A stretch of DNA of 64,000 nucleotides from Mercenaria mercenaria (taxonomy: Eukaryota > Mollusca > Bivalvia > Venerida > Veneridae). Below are positions 48,040-58,505 of the stretch, in pieces. Location: the NCBI RefSeq assembly GCF_021730395.1, contig NC_069362.1:68155501-68219500 (forward strand), read 5' to 3'. Both the position numbers and the translations under genes were made by a program. The notes beneath the pieces are model-generated. The model did not search any database, was not told the origin of the DNA, and was given only the letters and a program-made list of their open reading frames with translations. Each line of letters begins with the position of its first letter. The first letter of the stretch is position 1.

Positions 48040-48310
48040 TAATGGAGGAAGACCATAGAGGAATACCCTAGGTGCCCCTCCCGGAGGAAGACCCTAGGCA
48101 TGTGCCCCTCCCGGAGGAAGACCCTATGCGCCCCTCCTGGAAGAAGACCCTAGGCATGTGTCCCTCCCGGAGGAAGACCCTAGGCATGTGCCCCTCCCGG
48201 AGGAAGACCCTAGGTGCCCCTCCTAGACGAAGGCCCTAGGTACCCCTCCCGGTAATATTCCAGGCATATGCAGGCACCCGTAGACTGACCAGTCTTCCGT
48301 CAGTCCGTAG
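48040..48310 (-). repeat. SINE fragment whose internal segment has expanded into a 26/30-bp minisatellite
   Basis: The plus strand has GGAGGAAGACCCTAGG-(CATGT)-GCCCCTCCC repeated. The GAAGACC line falls at about 48049, 48087, 48117, 48143, 48173, 48203 and 48229 (periods 26 or 30). The repeated unit and the following GGTAATATTCCAGGCATATG and GCAGGCACCC match, in order, the body of the minus-strand SINE at 48880-49147 (GGAGGAAGACCCAAGGTGCC ... GCATTATTTCAGACATAGGC). So one SINE segment has been amplified in place. Confidence 0.8.
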
Positions 48311-48878
48311 AATGGCTATCATGAAAGAATTCTACAACCCAAGCCCACAGCGATGAAGGACAAGTGAGAAAGTCACTGTACAGTATAAACAACGAGCATT
48401 CGCAACAGCATTTGTTTCATTTTGTGTTATCGTAGAATAAAATAATTCGTCGGCATTCTAGACTGAAAAAGAAACATGCCAGCAAATTGAAACGTTTAAT
48501 GATAAGCATCGTGTAGATGTAGAACTGAATAAACTAACGGTAAGAATTTGGTGATAGATCATTAAACTAGTTTGGAGTATATATGCCAACCCCGCACATA
48601 CCCTATTTTAAAGTAATTAGGCAATGCCGTTTAAATAAAATCAATCCCTATCGGGATAATTTCTAAAAGTATTGACAAAATAGTACTAGTACACTACATT
48701 ACATTAATAGGATCAATCAGACGTATTAGTACAGAAATGTACTCAATAAATTGTTTGACGTCAGAGTACAAAGAGTTATAAGACAAAAGTGCACTCCTTC
48801 GGTCAGTTTATGTATGATTTATGAAAGAACGAGCTTGAGGAGTCGTACCATAGAGTTGGAAATTGTAGTGAGCCACTG
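48311..48878. other. Unique sequence
   Basis: No gene or repeat recognised. Confidence 0.4.
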
Positions 48879-48879
48879 C

Positions 48880-49147
48880 TTTTGTTGGGTTTAACGTCAC
48901 ACCGACTCAACCATAGGTCATATATCGTCTTTACAGCTTTTATTGGTGGAGGAAGACCCAAGGTGCCTCTCCGCGCATTATTTCAGACATAGGCAGGCAC
49001 CTGGGGTAGATCTACCGACCCACCGCAAGCTAGCTGAATTGCTTCCCCGCAAACAGCAAGTATATACCACAAGCTAGGTTTTGAACCTGTACCAGTGAGG
49101 GGCAAGTGATCTTGAAAGTGACCTAACCACTCAGTCACGGAGGCCCC
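48880..49147 (-). repeat. tRNA-headed SINE (V-SINE/RUDI-like), near full length
   Basis: On the minus strand: head GGCCTCCGTGACTGAGTGG and TTAGGTCACTTTC, B-box region ACAGGTTCAAAACC, body TGAAATAATGCGCGGAGAGG and GGTCTTCCTCCACCAATAAA, tail TGTGACGTTAAACCCAAC. It matches the plus-strand copy at 16207-16446 throughout the body. Confidence 0.85.
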
Positions 49148-49565
49148 GTAGCGACGAACTGTAGGGATAAATCATCAAACATGCACTGTGCTTTACGATA
49201 TTTGCAAAGCCTATACATGTATATATGAAAGAGACATTATGATCTGTAATGAAACAAGTATTTGAAACGATAGTTTTCTATAAATAAAACGCCAAAACTT
49301 TGGATAACTATGAACAAAATGTTGCATATGCTACAAGTTGCCGTGAAGAGCCTCCACATATTTTTGCTGGGAGGATTGGGCATAAATAATAAATGTTGAT
49401 GTGCCAAATATTTTTTACCCAGAGATAGTTTATCCAAACAAACAAACGTGTATGTACCAACAAAACCAGTACAATAAATATTACAAAACTAATAAAACTG
49501 TAAAGACTGTTATTCTCAACGAGAACTTTATGATAATAATAATTTCTACTCTGACATAATAATTT

Positions 49566-49605
49566 GAGACGCACCATGAGAAAACCAGCATAGTGGCCTG
49601 GCGAA
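49566..49605 (+). mobile_element. Palindromic MITE 'P', left-end fragment
   Basis: GAGACGCACCATGAGAAAAC followed by CAGCATAGTGG matches the left end of the complete copies; the rest is absent. Confidence 0.7.
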
Positions 49606-50041
49606 ATCTTTGTGGTCGGAACGTTTTATGGATTATCATACTGTAGTAAGCACAGTTCGCATCATCGTTTATCTTTTCGTTTATAAGCAATACATCATAA
49701 TGATAATTCAAGAAGTCACCCTTCAGACACGACAGGTGAGCTTCTCCGGAGTCTATTAAACATCTTGTCCAACATTTTTCTTTTTAAAATCATTCCATTG
49801 GCATAGCCTTGAAAATTTAGCAAGTTTATTCAGTGATGGACAATGTCCTAAAAAGTCAAAATATACCATCAAAGCATTAATTACTTCCCCTAAACTTTGT
49901 TAGTGGGGAGGTAAATCCATCTCAGTTATAGCAATTAGTGGTTCAGGTAAAACCGTGTACCCTCTAATTTTTGGTAGACTTTTTAGTGCGCGTTTATGAT
50001 TTTAGCTAATTTTGATATTCGTCTATGATTACAGCGATCAT
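49606..50041. other. Unique sequence
   Basis: No gene recognised; includes a short AAAACATC/GGTGAGC-like worn stretch near 49730. Confidence 0.35.
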
Positions 50042-50043
50042 TA

Positions 50044-50917
50044 CGGAAGAGCATTAGTGCCAGGTGTATGTTATTTATTAACTCGATAATATCTCGAAAT
50101 TTCGAGTAACATATTTTGAAACTTCGAGTTACTAAGTCGAAATTTCGAGTTATTAAGTTGAAATTTCGAGTAACGTACATGTTTCTTGAAATTTCAAGTT
50201 ACTAACTACAATAGTTTACCTTGATGTATAGGTCCTGGCCAAGATTAAGTACCTTGTGTATCTATCGAGCAGCGTTTGCTCATACAAAAATATCACTATT
50301 TAAACCATGCTTAAGTGTGGAAGGTTTTCGACCTAGTTTGAGCTAATATGACAAGGAAATATAGACATACCCTACATGAACGTGTAGTAATGAGTCTGAC
50401 CAAGAATGGGTACCTGGATAGATCTAGATTTTGATGAGAGTTCATAGAGGGTGACCGGGAAGTATTCAAACTTAGAATATTTCACTATTTTGACCATATC
50501 TGGAAGGTTTTCGACCTAGCCCCTACCACCTGAACATATTATACATGTAAATGAAGGTATATATCCTGGATACAGTTTGAAATCTGAGGTATAGCTCTAG
50601 AGGCAATGGTTAGGTCATACATTGATGTATGGTAGTATATGTTCAAGTCGCTACATGTGGATGTGTAGATAGATGACTCCATTTCGAAGAGTCAAAAGTC
50701 GTCCATTACCGTATTTTGGCCTTTGAAAGGCGGACAGACGTTCAAATTTTGCGATAAAAGTCGAAATTTTGTGTTATTAACTCGAAAGTTCGAGTTACCT
50801 AACGCGAAATTTCGACTTAGTTACTCGAAATTTCGAGATATTAACTCTAAATTTTGTCTTAGTATTTAGACATTTCGATTTAATAAATAGCATACACCTG
50901 ACACTAATGCTCTTCCG
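50044..50917. mobile_element. 874-bp non-autonomous element with TA target duplication and subterminal TCGAAATTTCGA arrays
   Basis: CGGAAGAGCATTAGTGCC at the left matches, inverted, GACACTAATGCTCTTCCG at the right; about 37 bases pair with two mismatches. TA lies on each side (50042-50043, 50918-50919), the Tc1/mariner-type signature. Just inside both ends lie several copies of the palindrome TCGAAATTTCGA(G) (about 50090-50180 and 50755-50885). The interior has two related ~190-base segments sharing GGAAGGTTTTCGACCTAG. No transposase. Confidence 0.8.
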
Positions 50918-51000
50918 TATGAAAGACATTTTAAAGCATTTACAGGTCTACTTATTTCCTTTTGTTAATTCAACCAAACCGTATTGTTTTGTAATAGTTG

Positions 51001-51665
51001 GATGGCAATAACTATAATCTACTATAACTATGTATGGCGATATACTATAATATACTATAACTATGAATGGCGATATACTATGATTTACTATAACTATGAA
51101 TGGCGATGTACTATTATCTACTATAACTATGTATGGCAATATACTATAATCTACTATAACTATGTATGGCGATATACTATAACTATGAATGACGATATAC
51201 TATTATCTACTATAACTATGTATGGCAATATACTATAATCTACTATAACTATGTATGGCGATATACTATAATTTACTATAAGTATGAATGGCGATATACT
51301 ATTATCTACTATAACTATGTATGGCGATATACTATATTTACTATAACTATGAATGGCGATATACTATAATCTACTATAACTATGAATGGCGATATACTAT
51401 AATCTACTATAACTATGTATGGCGATATACTATAATTTACTATAACTATGAATAGCGATATACTATAATCTACTATAACTATGAATGGCGATATACTATA
51501 TCTACTATAACTATGTATGGCGATATACTATAATCTATTATAACTATGAATGGCGATATACAATAATCTACTATAACTATGAATGGCGATATACTATAAT
51601 CTACTATAACTATGTATGACGATAAACTGTAATTTACTATAACTATGAATGGCGATGTACGGTAA
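51001..51665 (+). repeat. 33-bp tandem array, about 20 units
   Basis: The unit is made of CTATAACTATG(A/T)ATGGCGA followed by TATACTATAATCTA; some units differ in length. As 33 is divisible by three, frames stay open on both strands (YYNYVWRYTII on plus; ISPFIVIVDYS on minus). No sign of coding. Confidence 0.95.
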
Positions 51666-53036
51666 TTTAATTCTATGTTACAATTAAAATGAACATGCAC
51701 ATTGGTTAGACTTAAGTATTGAATAATAAATAGTTATCATTATGATATATCTTGGCCAAACTGGCACAATGTTCACATTATAATTTACATGTTAAATAAC
51801 ATTAGAGCATGAACTTGTGAAGGGGACTTAAGTGATAAGCGTAACATACTGACAAACTTCGAGGGGTTTAATATCTTGCAGCATGAACTAATGTAGATAA
51901 AGTCTTTCCTATCTAAACTTTGAAGATCGGTAAACAAAAAGGTAAACAAAAAGTATTATAATGGGTAAGCCGAGTACCTTTATTTCTTTCTTTCTTTTGC
52001 ATGTTGTAACCATAAATGGTTAATATCTACATATATTACCTTCCATTGAAGGTTTTTACCTGTTATTGTTATTTTAAAAGTTTCAGCGCTTTACAACCTA
52101 CATTCAATAAAAGATTCATGCTATATGTATTTGCAACATTGTTATATTAAAAGTTTACCTCATTGAATGCAATTCCATTATTCAAATGCTATTTTAAATT
52201 GGACCTAAGTTTCGAGTAAATTTGGCCGCGTCAATTTCGAAATGAAAAACAAATGTACCTGTGTTCATTACTCTGCCGAAAACAATTTGTATTTGACAAC
52301 TGTAAATGTTTACAATGTTGTATCGATTGTAGAGATCAATAACGAGGGCATGGATCTATAAATAAACACAGTTCACTGTTTCGCAATGTTTAAAATATTC
52401 AAATAACATATAACATGTACGAATAATCGGATACTTCTTAAGAATGGGTGCGTTGTTTCATATAATTGAGATACTTGTTGTTTCTTTTATTCTCTTTTTC
52501 TGTTTCAGAGGGTGGATGGAAGTGAGGAGATGGGGTATGTTCGCTTTTAATGGGGGATAGGGGTGGGGGTCATAAATTGGCACAGATTTGATTAACCAGG
52601 AAGATTCTTTTAAAGGAAATTGGGCTAAAATCTGATAAACGTTTGCAAAACTGTTGTAAAATATCAACTTGGTCATTGTTTCGAATTAAAACAGTGATCC
52701 CAGAAAGCAGTCTGCATTCAGATTTGTTTATGCTACTTTATTTTAAAGTTTGATTGTGACGACATTTTAAATATATCCAGTCCGCTTCCCGTTCAGGGTG
52801 TCGTAGGAGAGTGCACGGTGGGCTTAAACTCGTAACCGCCAGGTTAAATTGTAATTTTGTTTTTATGATTCTTGTCACAAGTTTTTCACTATCTTGGTAA
52901 ATCTGAGCAGATCTGTTATCCAACGGCGAAAACAGATCACGGAACGCACAAGATGGCAATGTCATTACTGAACCGTGACGTAATTAAAAACGGTGAAAAG
53001 TTATTTACCTGTTCAATAAAAAGTTTTGTCCATTGC
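51666..53036. other. Unique sequence with a G-rich stretch
   Basis: A G-rich stretch lies at about 52505-52575. Exons upstream of the 53708 exon are expected here on the plus strand but none could be fixed. The minus frame at 52738-52965 (start of 75 residues) is of unknown meaning. Confidence 0.35.
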
Positions 53037-53038
53037 TA

Positions 53039-53202
53039 CTAATAAACTTTGATAATGTGGCAGTTGACCTCAATACAATCGACACTATTATTTTCCAACA
53101 CAGGTAAATCCAATATTTGCTTTACAATAAATCTATGACAGATTATCTTTGAACACCCGTGGACTTATTGGACTCAACTGCCACATTATCAAAGTTTATT
53201 AG
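53039..53202. repeat. 164-bp MITE with TA target duplication
   Basis: CTAATAAACTTTGATAATGT at the left and ACATTATCAAAGTTTATTAG at the right are exact inverted repeats (about 29 bases with GGCAGTTGA), flanked by TA (53037-53038 and 53203-53204). Confidence 0.85.
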
Positions 53203-53294
53203 TAAACTGACTTAGTATATTAGAAAAAAACAACAACAAAGATTTGCGATATCAGCTATAATAATGATGATGATGCTAATAGTTATAATAAAAG

Positions 53295-53530
53295 GGAATC
53301 AGTGGCGCAGTGGTTAGAAGGTTGGACTACAAAGCCAGCGGTCCGGGTTCGATTCCCGGTCGCGGCTGATATCCAAACAATAAATTGGAAGTATCGACTG
53401 GATTCTGGGGAGGTAAAGATGACACCTGCCCGTGGGCTCGGCTGGGAACAAGTTGTGCCATTCATTCCAGGTGGGGACTTTCGTCGACTACCCACGTTAA
53501 AATTTATAATAATATCCATAACCTTTCTAC
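53295..53530 (+). repeat. tRNA-headed SINE, complete-looking
   Basis: The head has A box AGTGGCGCAGTGGTTAG and a perfect B box GGGTTCGATTCCCGG. The body AAGATGACACCTGCCCGTGG and the tail GTGGGGACTTTCGTCGAC, then CCCACGTTAAAATT. The open frames here follow the SINE and are not genes. The head is intact enough to contain a working Pol III promoter. Confidence 0.8.
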
Positions 53531-53707
53531 GAAACAGTTAGCAAATAAACATCAAATGCTCTCTATTGTTATATTTTCTGATACTTTGGGATAATACAGT
53601 GTAGTGTTTTACAACCGAGTTCCTCTTAGGCCAGTGCTAGGGCTGAGATAGTCACTCCTGAAGAGAATGGTTGAGTAATCTCTTTTCTTTCTTTTTTTTT
53701 TTTGCAG

Positions 53708-53748
53708 ACGATCGTTGGGCAATTAGCAGCCCTCCCCCGCCTTATGAC
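53708..53748 (+). CDS. Penultimate exon of an unassigned protein, PPxY motif
   Basis: A 41-base exon after a long pyrimidine tract and TTTGCAG, ending GAC before a GTAAGC donor. It starts with two bases of a split codon and then reads DRWAISSPPPPYD, phase 0 at its end. PPPPY contains the PPxY ligand for WW domains, such as those of Nedd4-type ubiquitin ligases. The reading joins in frame to the proline-rich start of the next exon at 54255. Upstream exons are not found, so the protein's main domain is unknown. A single-pass membrane protein tail (Shisa- or WBP1-like) would fit the motif content, but that is inference only. Confidence 0.6.
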
Positions 53749-54254
53749 GTAAGCAATGATGACACGAGGATCAAAGATACTGAAAAACATAGCATTTACG
53801 TAGGACAGCCCGGAAACGTGTTCTGCAAGGGAGCTCGATTTGATGGCATTTCAAGAATGAAAATACATGTACATTTTTTGTATTACTATATTGCTGAACT
53901 TACTTCATTTCTAATATGATTACGCTTTGCATAAATGTACAATGTATTATCAACGATTCAAAATTCAACTATGCTATTATTTTAAAAAGTTAGTATTTCA
54001 TATACATTTAAATTCGAACACATCTGTATGTATGTGAATACGCGTTATACTAGTATGCGTTCCATTTTAATCCTCTTTTGAATTGAAAAGTTTCATTCTC
54101 TCAAAGGAATCAATCACGTAGGTTTTTGTGTAAAGTTATTGATCTATTTCGACCGTGTTCAAACTAAAATAAATTTAATACTTGCTTTTATGTATCAATT
54201 AAATTTGCTCTAAATATCCTTCCAATGGATCATTAAAATTTTATTTACCTTTAG

Positions 54255-54419
54255 CCCCCTCCACCGGGATGTGAGCCGAATGAATACCAGTCAATGTTGA
54301 TGAACAAAAGTGGTGAGATTTTGTTCACACCTGCACCACAGAGACAATCTGGACCAAGCAAATCAAAAAATAAGATCACTCCAAATGTTACGGTTGTTGC
54401 GGACATTCACATGGCTTAG
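54255..54419 (+). CDS. Last exon of the same unassigned protein, YxxPhi motif, stop
   Basis: After CTTTAG the frame reads PPPPGCEPNEYQSMLMN, then KSGEILFTPAPQRQSG, a basic SKSKNK stretch and a VVADIHMA end before TAG: 54 residues. EYQSM fits the YxxPhi sorting signal recognised by clathrin adaptors. With the upstream PPPPY this looks like a cytoplasmic tail under trafficking and ubiquitin control. Phase 0 junction with 53748 continues the proline-rich run naturally. An AATAAA at 54752-54757 gives a 3' UTR of about 350 bases. Not recognised as a named gene. Confidence 0.7.
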   Translation, partial: PPPPGCEPNEYQSMLMNKSGEILFTPAPQRQSGPSKSKNKITPNVTVVADIHMA

Positions 54420-54751
54420 GATCAAAAACTCAGTATACTGTCAATTTCCGTCCTTATAATGATTTATGTTCTCGTGTATGAATACGAACGACATTTTTAA
54501 AGTACATAAAGGCATAATTATTTCAGTAATTAATATTATTTCAGTTTTAAGAACTTTCATATTATATACAAGTGCAATTGTATTGACAGGTCTGCGATGC
54601 AAAATTAATGATTTTCTGCGTCATTTAAATACATCAAATGAAAGGTTTGAAATATTGATGAAAATACACGATCGCATATGCATTTCTTTGTTAGCTTTAC
54701 TCTCGTTTAAATATTCTGTTCAACGAACAAACATGATTTACATATATTGTT

Positions 54752-54757
54752 AATAAA
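54752..54757 (+). terminator. Polyadenylation signal AATAAA
   Basis: Located 333 bases after the stop at 54419, same strand, with AT-rich surroundings and a TG/T-rich stretch (TTTGTTTTGTCATTG) about 25 bases on. Confidence 0.6.
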
Positions 54758-54830
54758 CATAAATCACTGGACAAGATCCCCTTTGTTTTGTCATTGTTCC
54801 AAAGTCGTCATGATTTGAGGCAACATAATT

Positions 54831-55075
54831 GAGCCGTGCCATGGGAAAACCAACATAGTGGCTTTGCGACCAGCATGGATCCAGACCAGCCTGCCCATCC
54901 GCGCAGTCTGGTCAGGATCCATGCTGTTCGCTAACAGTTTCACCAATTCCAATAGGCTTTAAAAGCGAACAGCATGGATCCTGACCAGACTGCGCGGATG
55001 CGTGCATCCGCGCAGTCTGGTCTGGATCCATGCTGGTCGCAAAGCCATTATGTTGGTTTTCTCATGGCACGGCTC
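54831..55075. mobile_element. Palindromic MITE 'P', complete copy
   Basis: GAGCCGTGCCATGGGAAAAC to GTTTTCTCATGGCACGGCTC; near the right of centre an extra GCGGATGCGTGCATCCGC inverted segment lengthens the copy to 245 bases. Flanks AATT and ATAT are not identical, so the duplication has changed or differs. Confidence 0.88.
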
Positions 55076-55530
55076 ATATGCTTCCTTTGAATCTGTTTAT
55101 TTCGGACAGGTCCGTAGCGGAAAAAGTGTTTGTAAAGAGTTGAGAAAAAAAAATAAGTCTGAGCATTTCAGTTATATGACATTGCCAGATAATGCATTTC
55201 AGTAGTTTTTTTTTTTGTACAAGAAAAATCTGTTCTCAGCAAGTGACATCATTACCTAATGTTGTCCAGAAAATGTAACAACACTAAGTCAAAGTATGGG
55301 AGACTTTCTCCTCATGTGATGCATAACGACGTAAAAGTTCACACAAAAATACTAGTTCGAGAAAGGGGCATTACTTGATGAACATCAGCTGTCACTGGAG
55401 ACAGCACGCTCGACCATTTCGATGTTGGATAATCAAACTGGGCGCATCTGAGGAAACTGGAGCTGTTACTGGAATAATTATTGACTCCAATGTGAATGAA
55501 GATATTGGACAATCGTTTAAACTAAGTATT

Positions 55531-55600
55531 TGTTGTTGGGTTAAACGTCCAACCAACAAAATTATATGTCATATGGCGACTTTCCATGAAATTTTAAAGG
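55531..55600 (-). repeat. SINE 3'-end fragment (V-SINE-like family)
   Basis: The minus strand reads CATGGAAAGTCGCCATATGAC, then TTGGACGTTTAACCCAACAA, matching the 3' end of the copy at 16207-16446. Confidence 0.7.
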
Positions 55601-55619
55601 TGTTTTAGACCCAAATTCC

Positions 55620-56226
55620 GTTTCTGAAAATATGAACAGTTAAAGTTTATGTGTATTAACAATACTATGCATTTAACACTGTAAAAGTGTAGCTAAACAC
55701 AGTATAACTGTGGACAGACACTAAAAAACTGGAAGTTTCATTGCAATCGTCTGTTACTACATGACATTTACTTAAATGAAAGCTATCATCGAAAAAGGGC
55801 ACAACACAGACAGTGCAGAATAGTTATGGAACATGAGCTTTGAATGCTAGATCATCACATCAAACATACGTGACATTTCAATCCACTTCCCCACCCCCTA
55901 CTCCTTGAAGTTACCGAGACACTAAACTTAACCAAACTGGGATGCTAGGTGAGAGCAACCAGCATAAGCTAAACACTCCAAAGGAAGGGGCATGCACCCT
56001 TTCAAACAACAAATATATATCATTCACTTGCCATTTTGCTAAAGATTAGCAGTTCTTTTCAGGTAACTATATTGTAACTGGGGTAACAAGAATGCATTGT
56101 TTCAGCCAAAGATATCAACTCTTAAACGAAGCATTCCAAAACTGACAACAACAGGAGGAGCACATACCGTACTTATGACAAAAAATGCACATTTAAAGTC
56201 TTCTACTTTACCTGGATGAACTGGTA
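55620..56226. repeat. Worn Helitron-like sequence, family G-related
   Basis: AAGGGCACAACACAGACAGTGC, TAGTTATGGAACATGAGC and ATTTCAATCCACTTCCCC lines parallel those at 36760-36850. Ends not visible. No gene. Confidence 0.4.
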
Positions 56227-56227
56227 A

Positions 56228-57901
56228 CAAGAGGGTCATGATGACCCTGAATCGCTCACCTGAGTAATATGAGCTACATGTTTCAAATGTCAAACTGATG
56301 ATAAAATACTAGAGATGCTTTTGAGAAAAGCGCATGTCTCCCACAACTGCCCCTATGAAAAATGTTAGTTTCTCTAGATGTTTTAGACGAGTGGATCCAA
56401 TCAGATGGTCTGGATGAGTGGATCCAATCAGTAATTCAAGGGCCATAAATCAAAAGTGCCTGGGCGGATTTGGCTAGTTATCGAACCTGTGTAAGGTCTT
56501 ATGGCCAAACACATTTTGTTCAAGTTTGGTGAAGATCGGATGAGAAATGTTCGACTTAGAGAGCGGACAAGAGTAAAAAGACGGATTTTTTCGGTAATTC
56601 AAGGGCCAGTTATCGAACTTGGCCGAGGTCTCATGGTCAAACACATTTTGTTCAAGTTTGGTGAAGATCGGATGAGAAATGTTTGATTAAGAGTGCGGAC
56701 ATGAGTAAAAAGGTCAATTTTTCGATAATTCAAGGACCGTAACTTAAAAATGCCTGGACCGATTTGGCTAGTTATCGAACTTGGCCGAGGTCTCATGGTC
56801 AAACACATTTTGTTTAAGTTTGGTGAAGATTGGATGAGAAATATTCTAATTAGAGTGCGGACAAAAGTAAAAAGACCGATTTTTGGTAATTCAAGGGCCA
56901 TAACTCCAAGACGCCTGGACCAATTTGGCTAGTTATCGAACTTGGCCGAGGTCTTATGGTCAAACACATTTTGTTCAAGTTTGGTGAAAATCGGATGAGA
57001 AATGTTCGACTTAAGAGTGCGGACAAGCTTTGTGACAGACACACACACAGACTGGAGTAAATCAATATGTCTCCCACACCACTGTGTGGTGGGAGACATA
57101 ATTAAGAAAGTCAGTAGGTCACATTCATGGTCAATGAAATTCAGTTTTACGATTTGTGTGCAAAACTGTGTAAGTCATCAATATTTCAAGGCTGTATCTT
57201 AAAAAACAAGAAAGTAGGTCAAGGTCACAATCAAGTGACACCATATTACTTGGGGTCATAAGGTAATTATAATTAAATAGTCTTGGAAATAGAATCAGAT
57301 GATTTTTTAAGAATTTTTCCTATATAACTCACATAATAACTAAGTGACCCCAGGGCGGGGCCTCTTTTAACCCAAGGGGCATAATTTGAACAATTTTTGG
57401 TAGAGAACTACTAGACAATGCATCAGGTAGTATGGTTTCTGACAAGAAGATTTTCGAAGCTTTTTCCTATATAAGTCTATATAAAACTTGGGGACCCCCA
57501 GGGCAACCTCTTTTCACCCCAGGGGTACAATTTGAATAATTTTGGTTGAGGACCATAACACAGTCCTACAAACCAAATATCAAAGGTCTAAGAGCTGTGG
57601 TTTCAGATAAGAAGATTTTTAAACTTTTTTTCCTATATAAGTCTATGTAAAACTTGCGACCCCCGGGGCGGAGCCATATTTGACCCTCGGGGGATAATTT
57701 GAACAATCTTGGTAAAGGACCACTAGATGATGCTACATACTTCGTACAATTTTGAAAGGGGGCCTGTGAAGTTTGGTGTAATTCTGCCCAGTGGTTTTCA
57801 AGATTTTTTTAGGAAATGTTGACGGACAGATGACGGACAACGCACGCCGGACATTGAGCGGCCACAATAGCTCACCATGAGCCTTTGGCTCAGGTGAGCT
57901 A
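56228..57901 (-). mobile_element. Helitron-like non-autonomous repeat, family A, minus copy split by a nested element
   Basis: On the minus strand it starts at 57901 with AGCTCACCTGAGCCAAAGGC and the inverted GCTCATGGTGAGC. It ends at 56228 with CAGGTGAGCGATTCAGGGTC and the perfect AGGGTCAT/ATGACCCT hairpin, then CTTG. The left part (57115-57890) parallels 8405-9600 (GGGG-GAAAAGAGG lines). Family B (56300-57108) is inserted near its 3' side. Confidence 0.8.
56305..57108 (+). mobile_element. Helitron-like non-autonomous repeat, family B, nested in family A
   Basis: Four core units: CAAACACATTTTGTT(C/T)AAG at 56506, 56638, 56800 and 56961 (periods 132, 162, 161). Each is followed by TTTGGTGAAGATCGGATGAG and a GGCCATAACTC-like line. 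The 3' hairpin TATGTCTCCCACAC-CACT-GTGTGGTGGGAGACATA is almost perfect. An open frame reading HILFKFGEDRMRNV repeats with the unit and is not a gene. Confidence 0.8.
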
Positions 57902-58436
57902 ATAAAATCAGACAACAAATACAATTTTCTTAAAATGATATTTTATTTGTCATAAACAATGTTCATAAACAATGTCATTTGAAATAGCAAAGCACATGTA
58001 ATTCCATGCAAGGAATTTTATTTGAAAAAAAAATCAAAGAAACTTTTGTTAACAAGTGATAATATCTGTACAGGAATATATAAAATGCTTCATACAGTTA
58101 ATGGAGAAGTTATCACACATTCACTTTTACAATGTCAAGCATGGTACTTCTGTAGAGTTTGTGGCATTGGTTCTGCAGTTATATCATTTAGTAATTATAT
58201 ATCGTTTTGAAATGGGTATATCAGAAATAAGTGTTGACCAGTGATACTGACAATGGGTATAAGTCACTGGTCAGATCATAACTAAGTAAAATCATTTAAG
58301 AAATTTTTTACATAGCTGATCTTACTGAAATCTAAAGAATACTGAAAATCATGAAAGTCAACAAAGTTTAGACATCAGACGAACAGTTGGCCCAGCTAGA
58401 GTAGTATAATGTATATACTGACACCCATATATCACT

Positions 58437-58505
58437 TTTCCTTGAACTCGTGATCCTATGATTCACAGATCTGCCCTCTCCGTATTTACTTAAGCAGGCG
58501 GGCTA
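58437..58505 (-). repeat. tRNA-like SINE head fragment
   Basis: The minus strand has GCCTGCTTAAGTAAATACGG, AGATCTGTGAATCATAGG and the B-box-like ACGAGTTCAAGG; related to the head at 19648-19760. Confidence 0.45.

Noticed and set aside
52738-52965. Minus-strand frame beginning with a plausible start
   Set aside because: Part of it overlaps a SINE-like GAGTTTAAGCCC stretch, and no family or splice support was found.
53302-53594. 79-residue and neighbouring frames
   Set aside because: They translate a tRNA-headed SINE.
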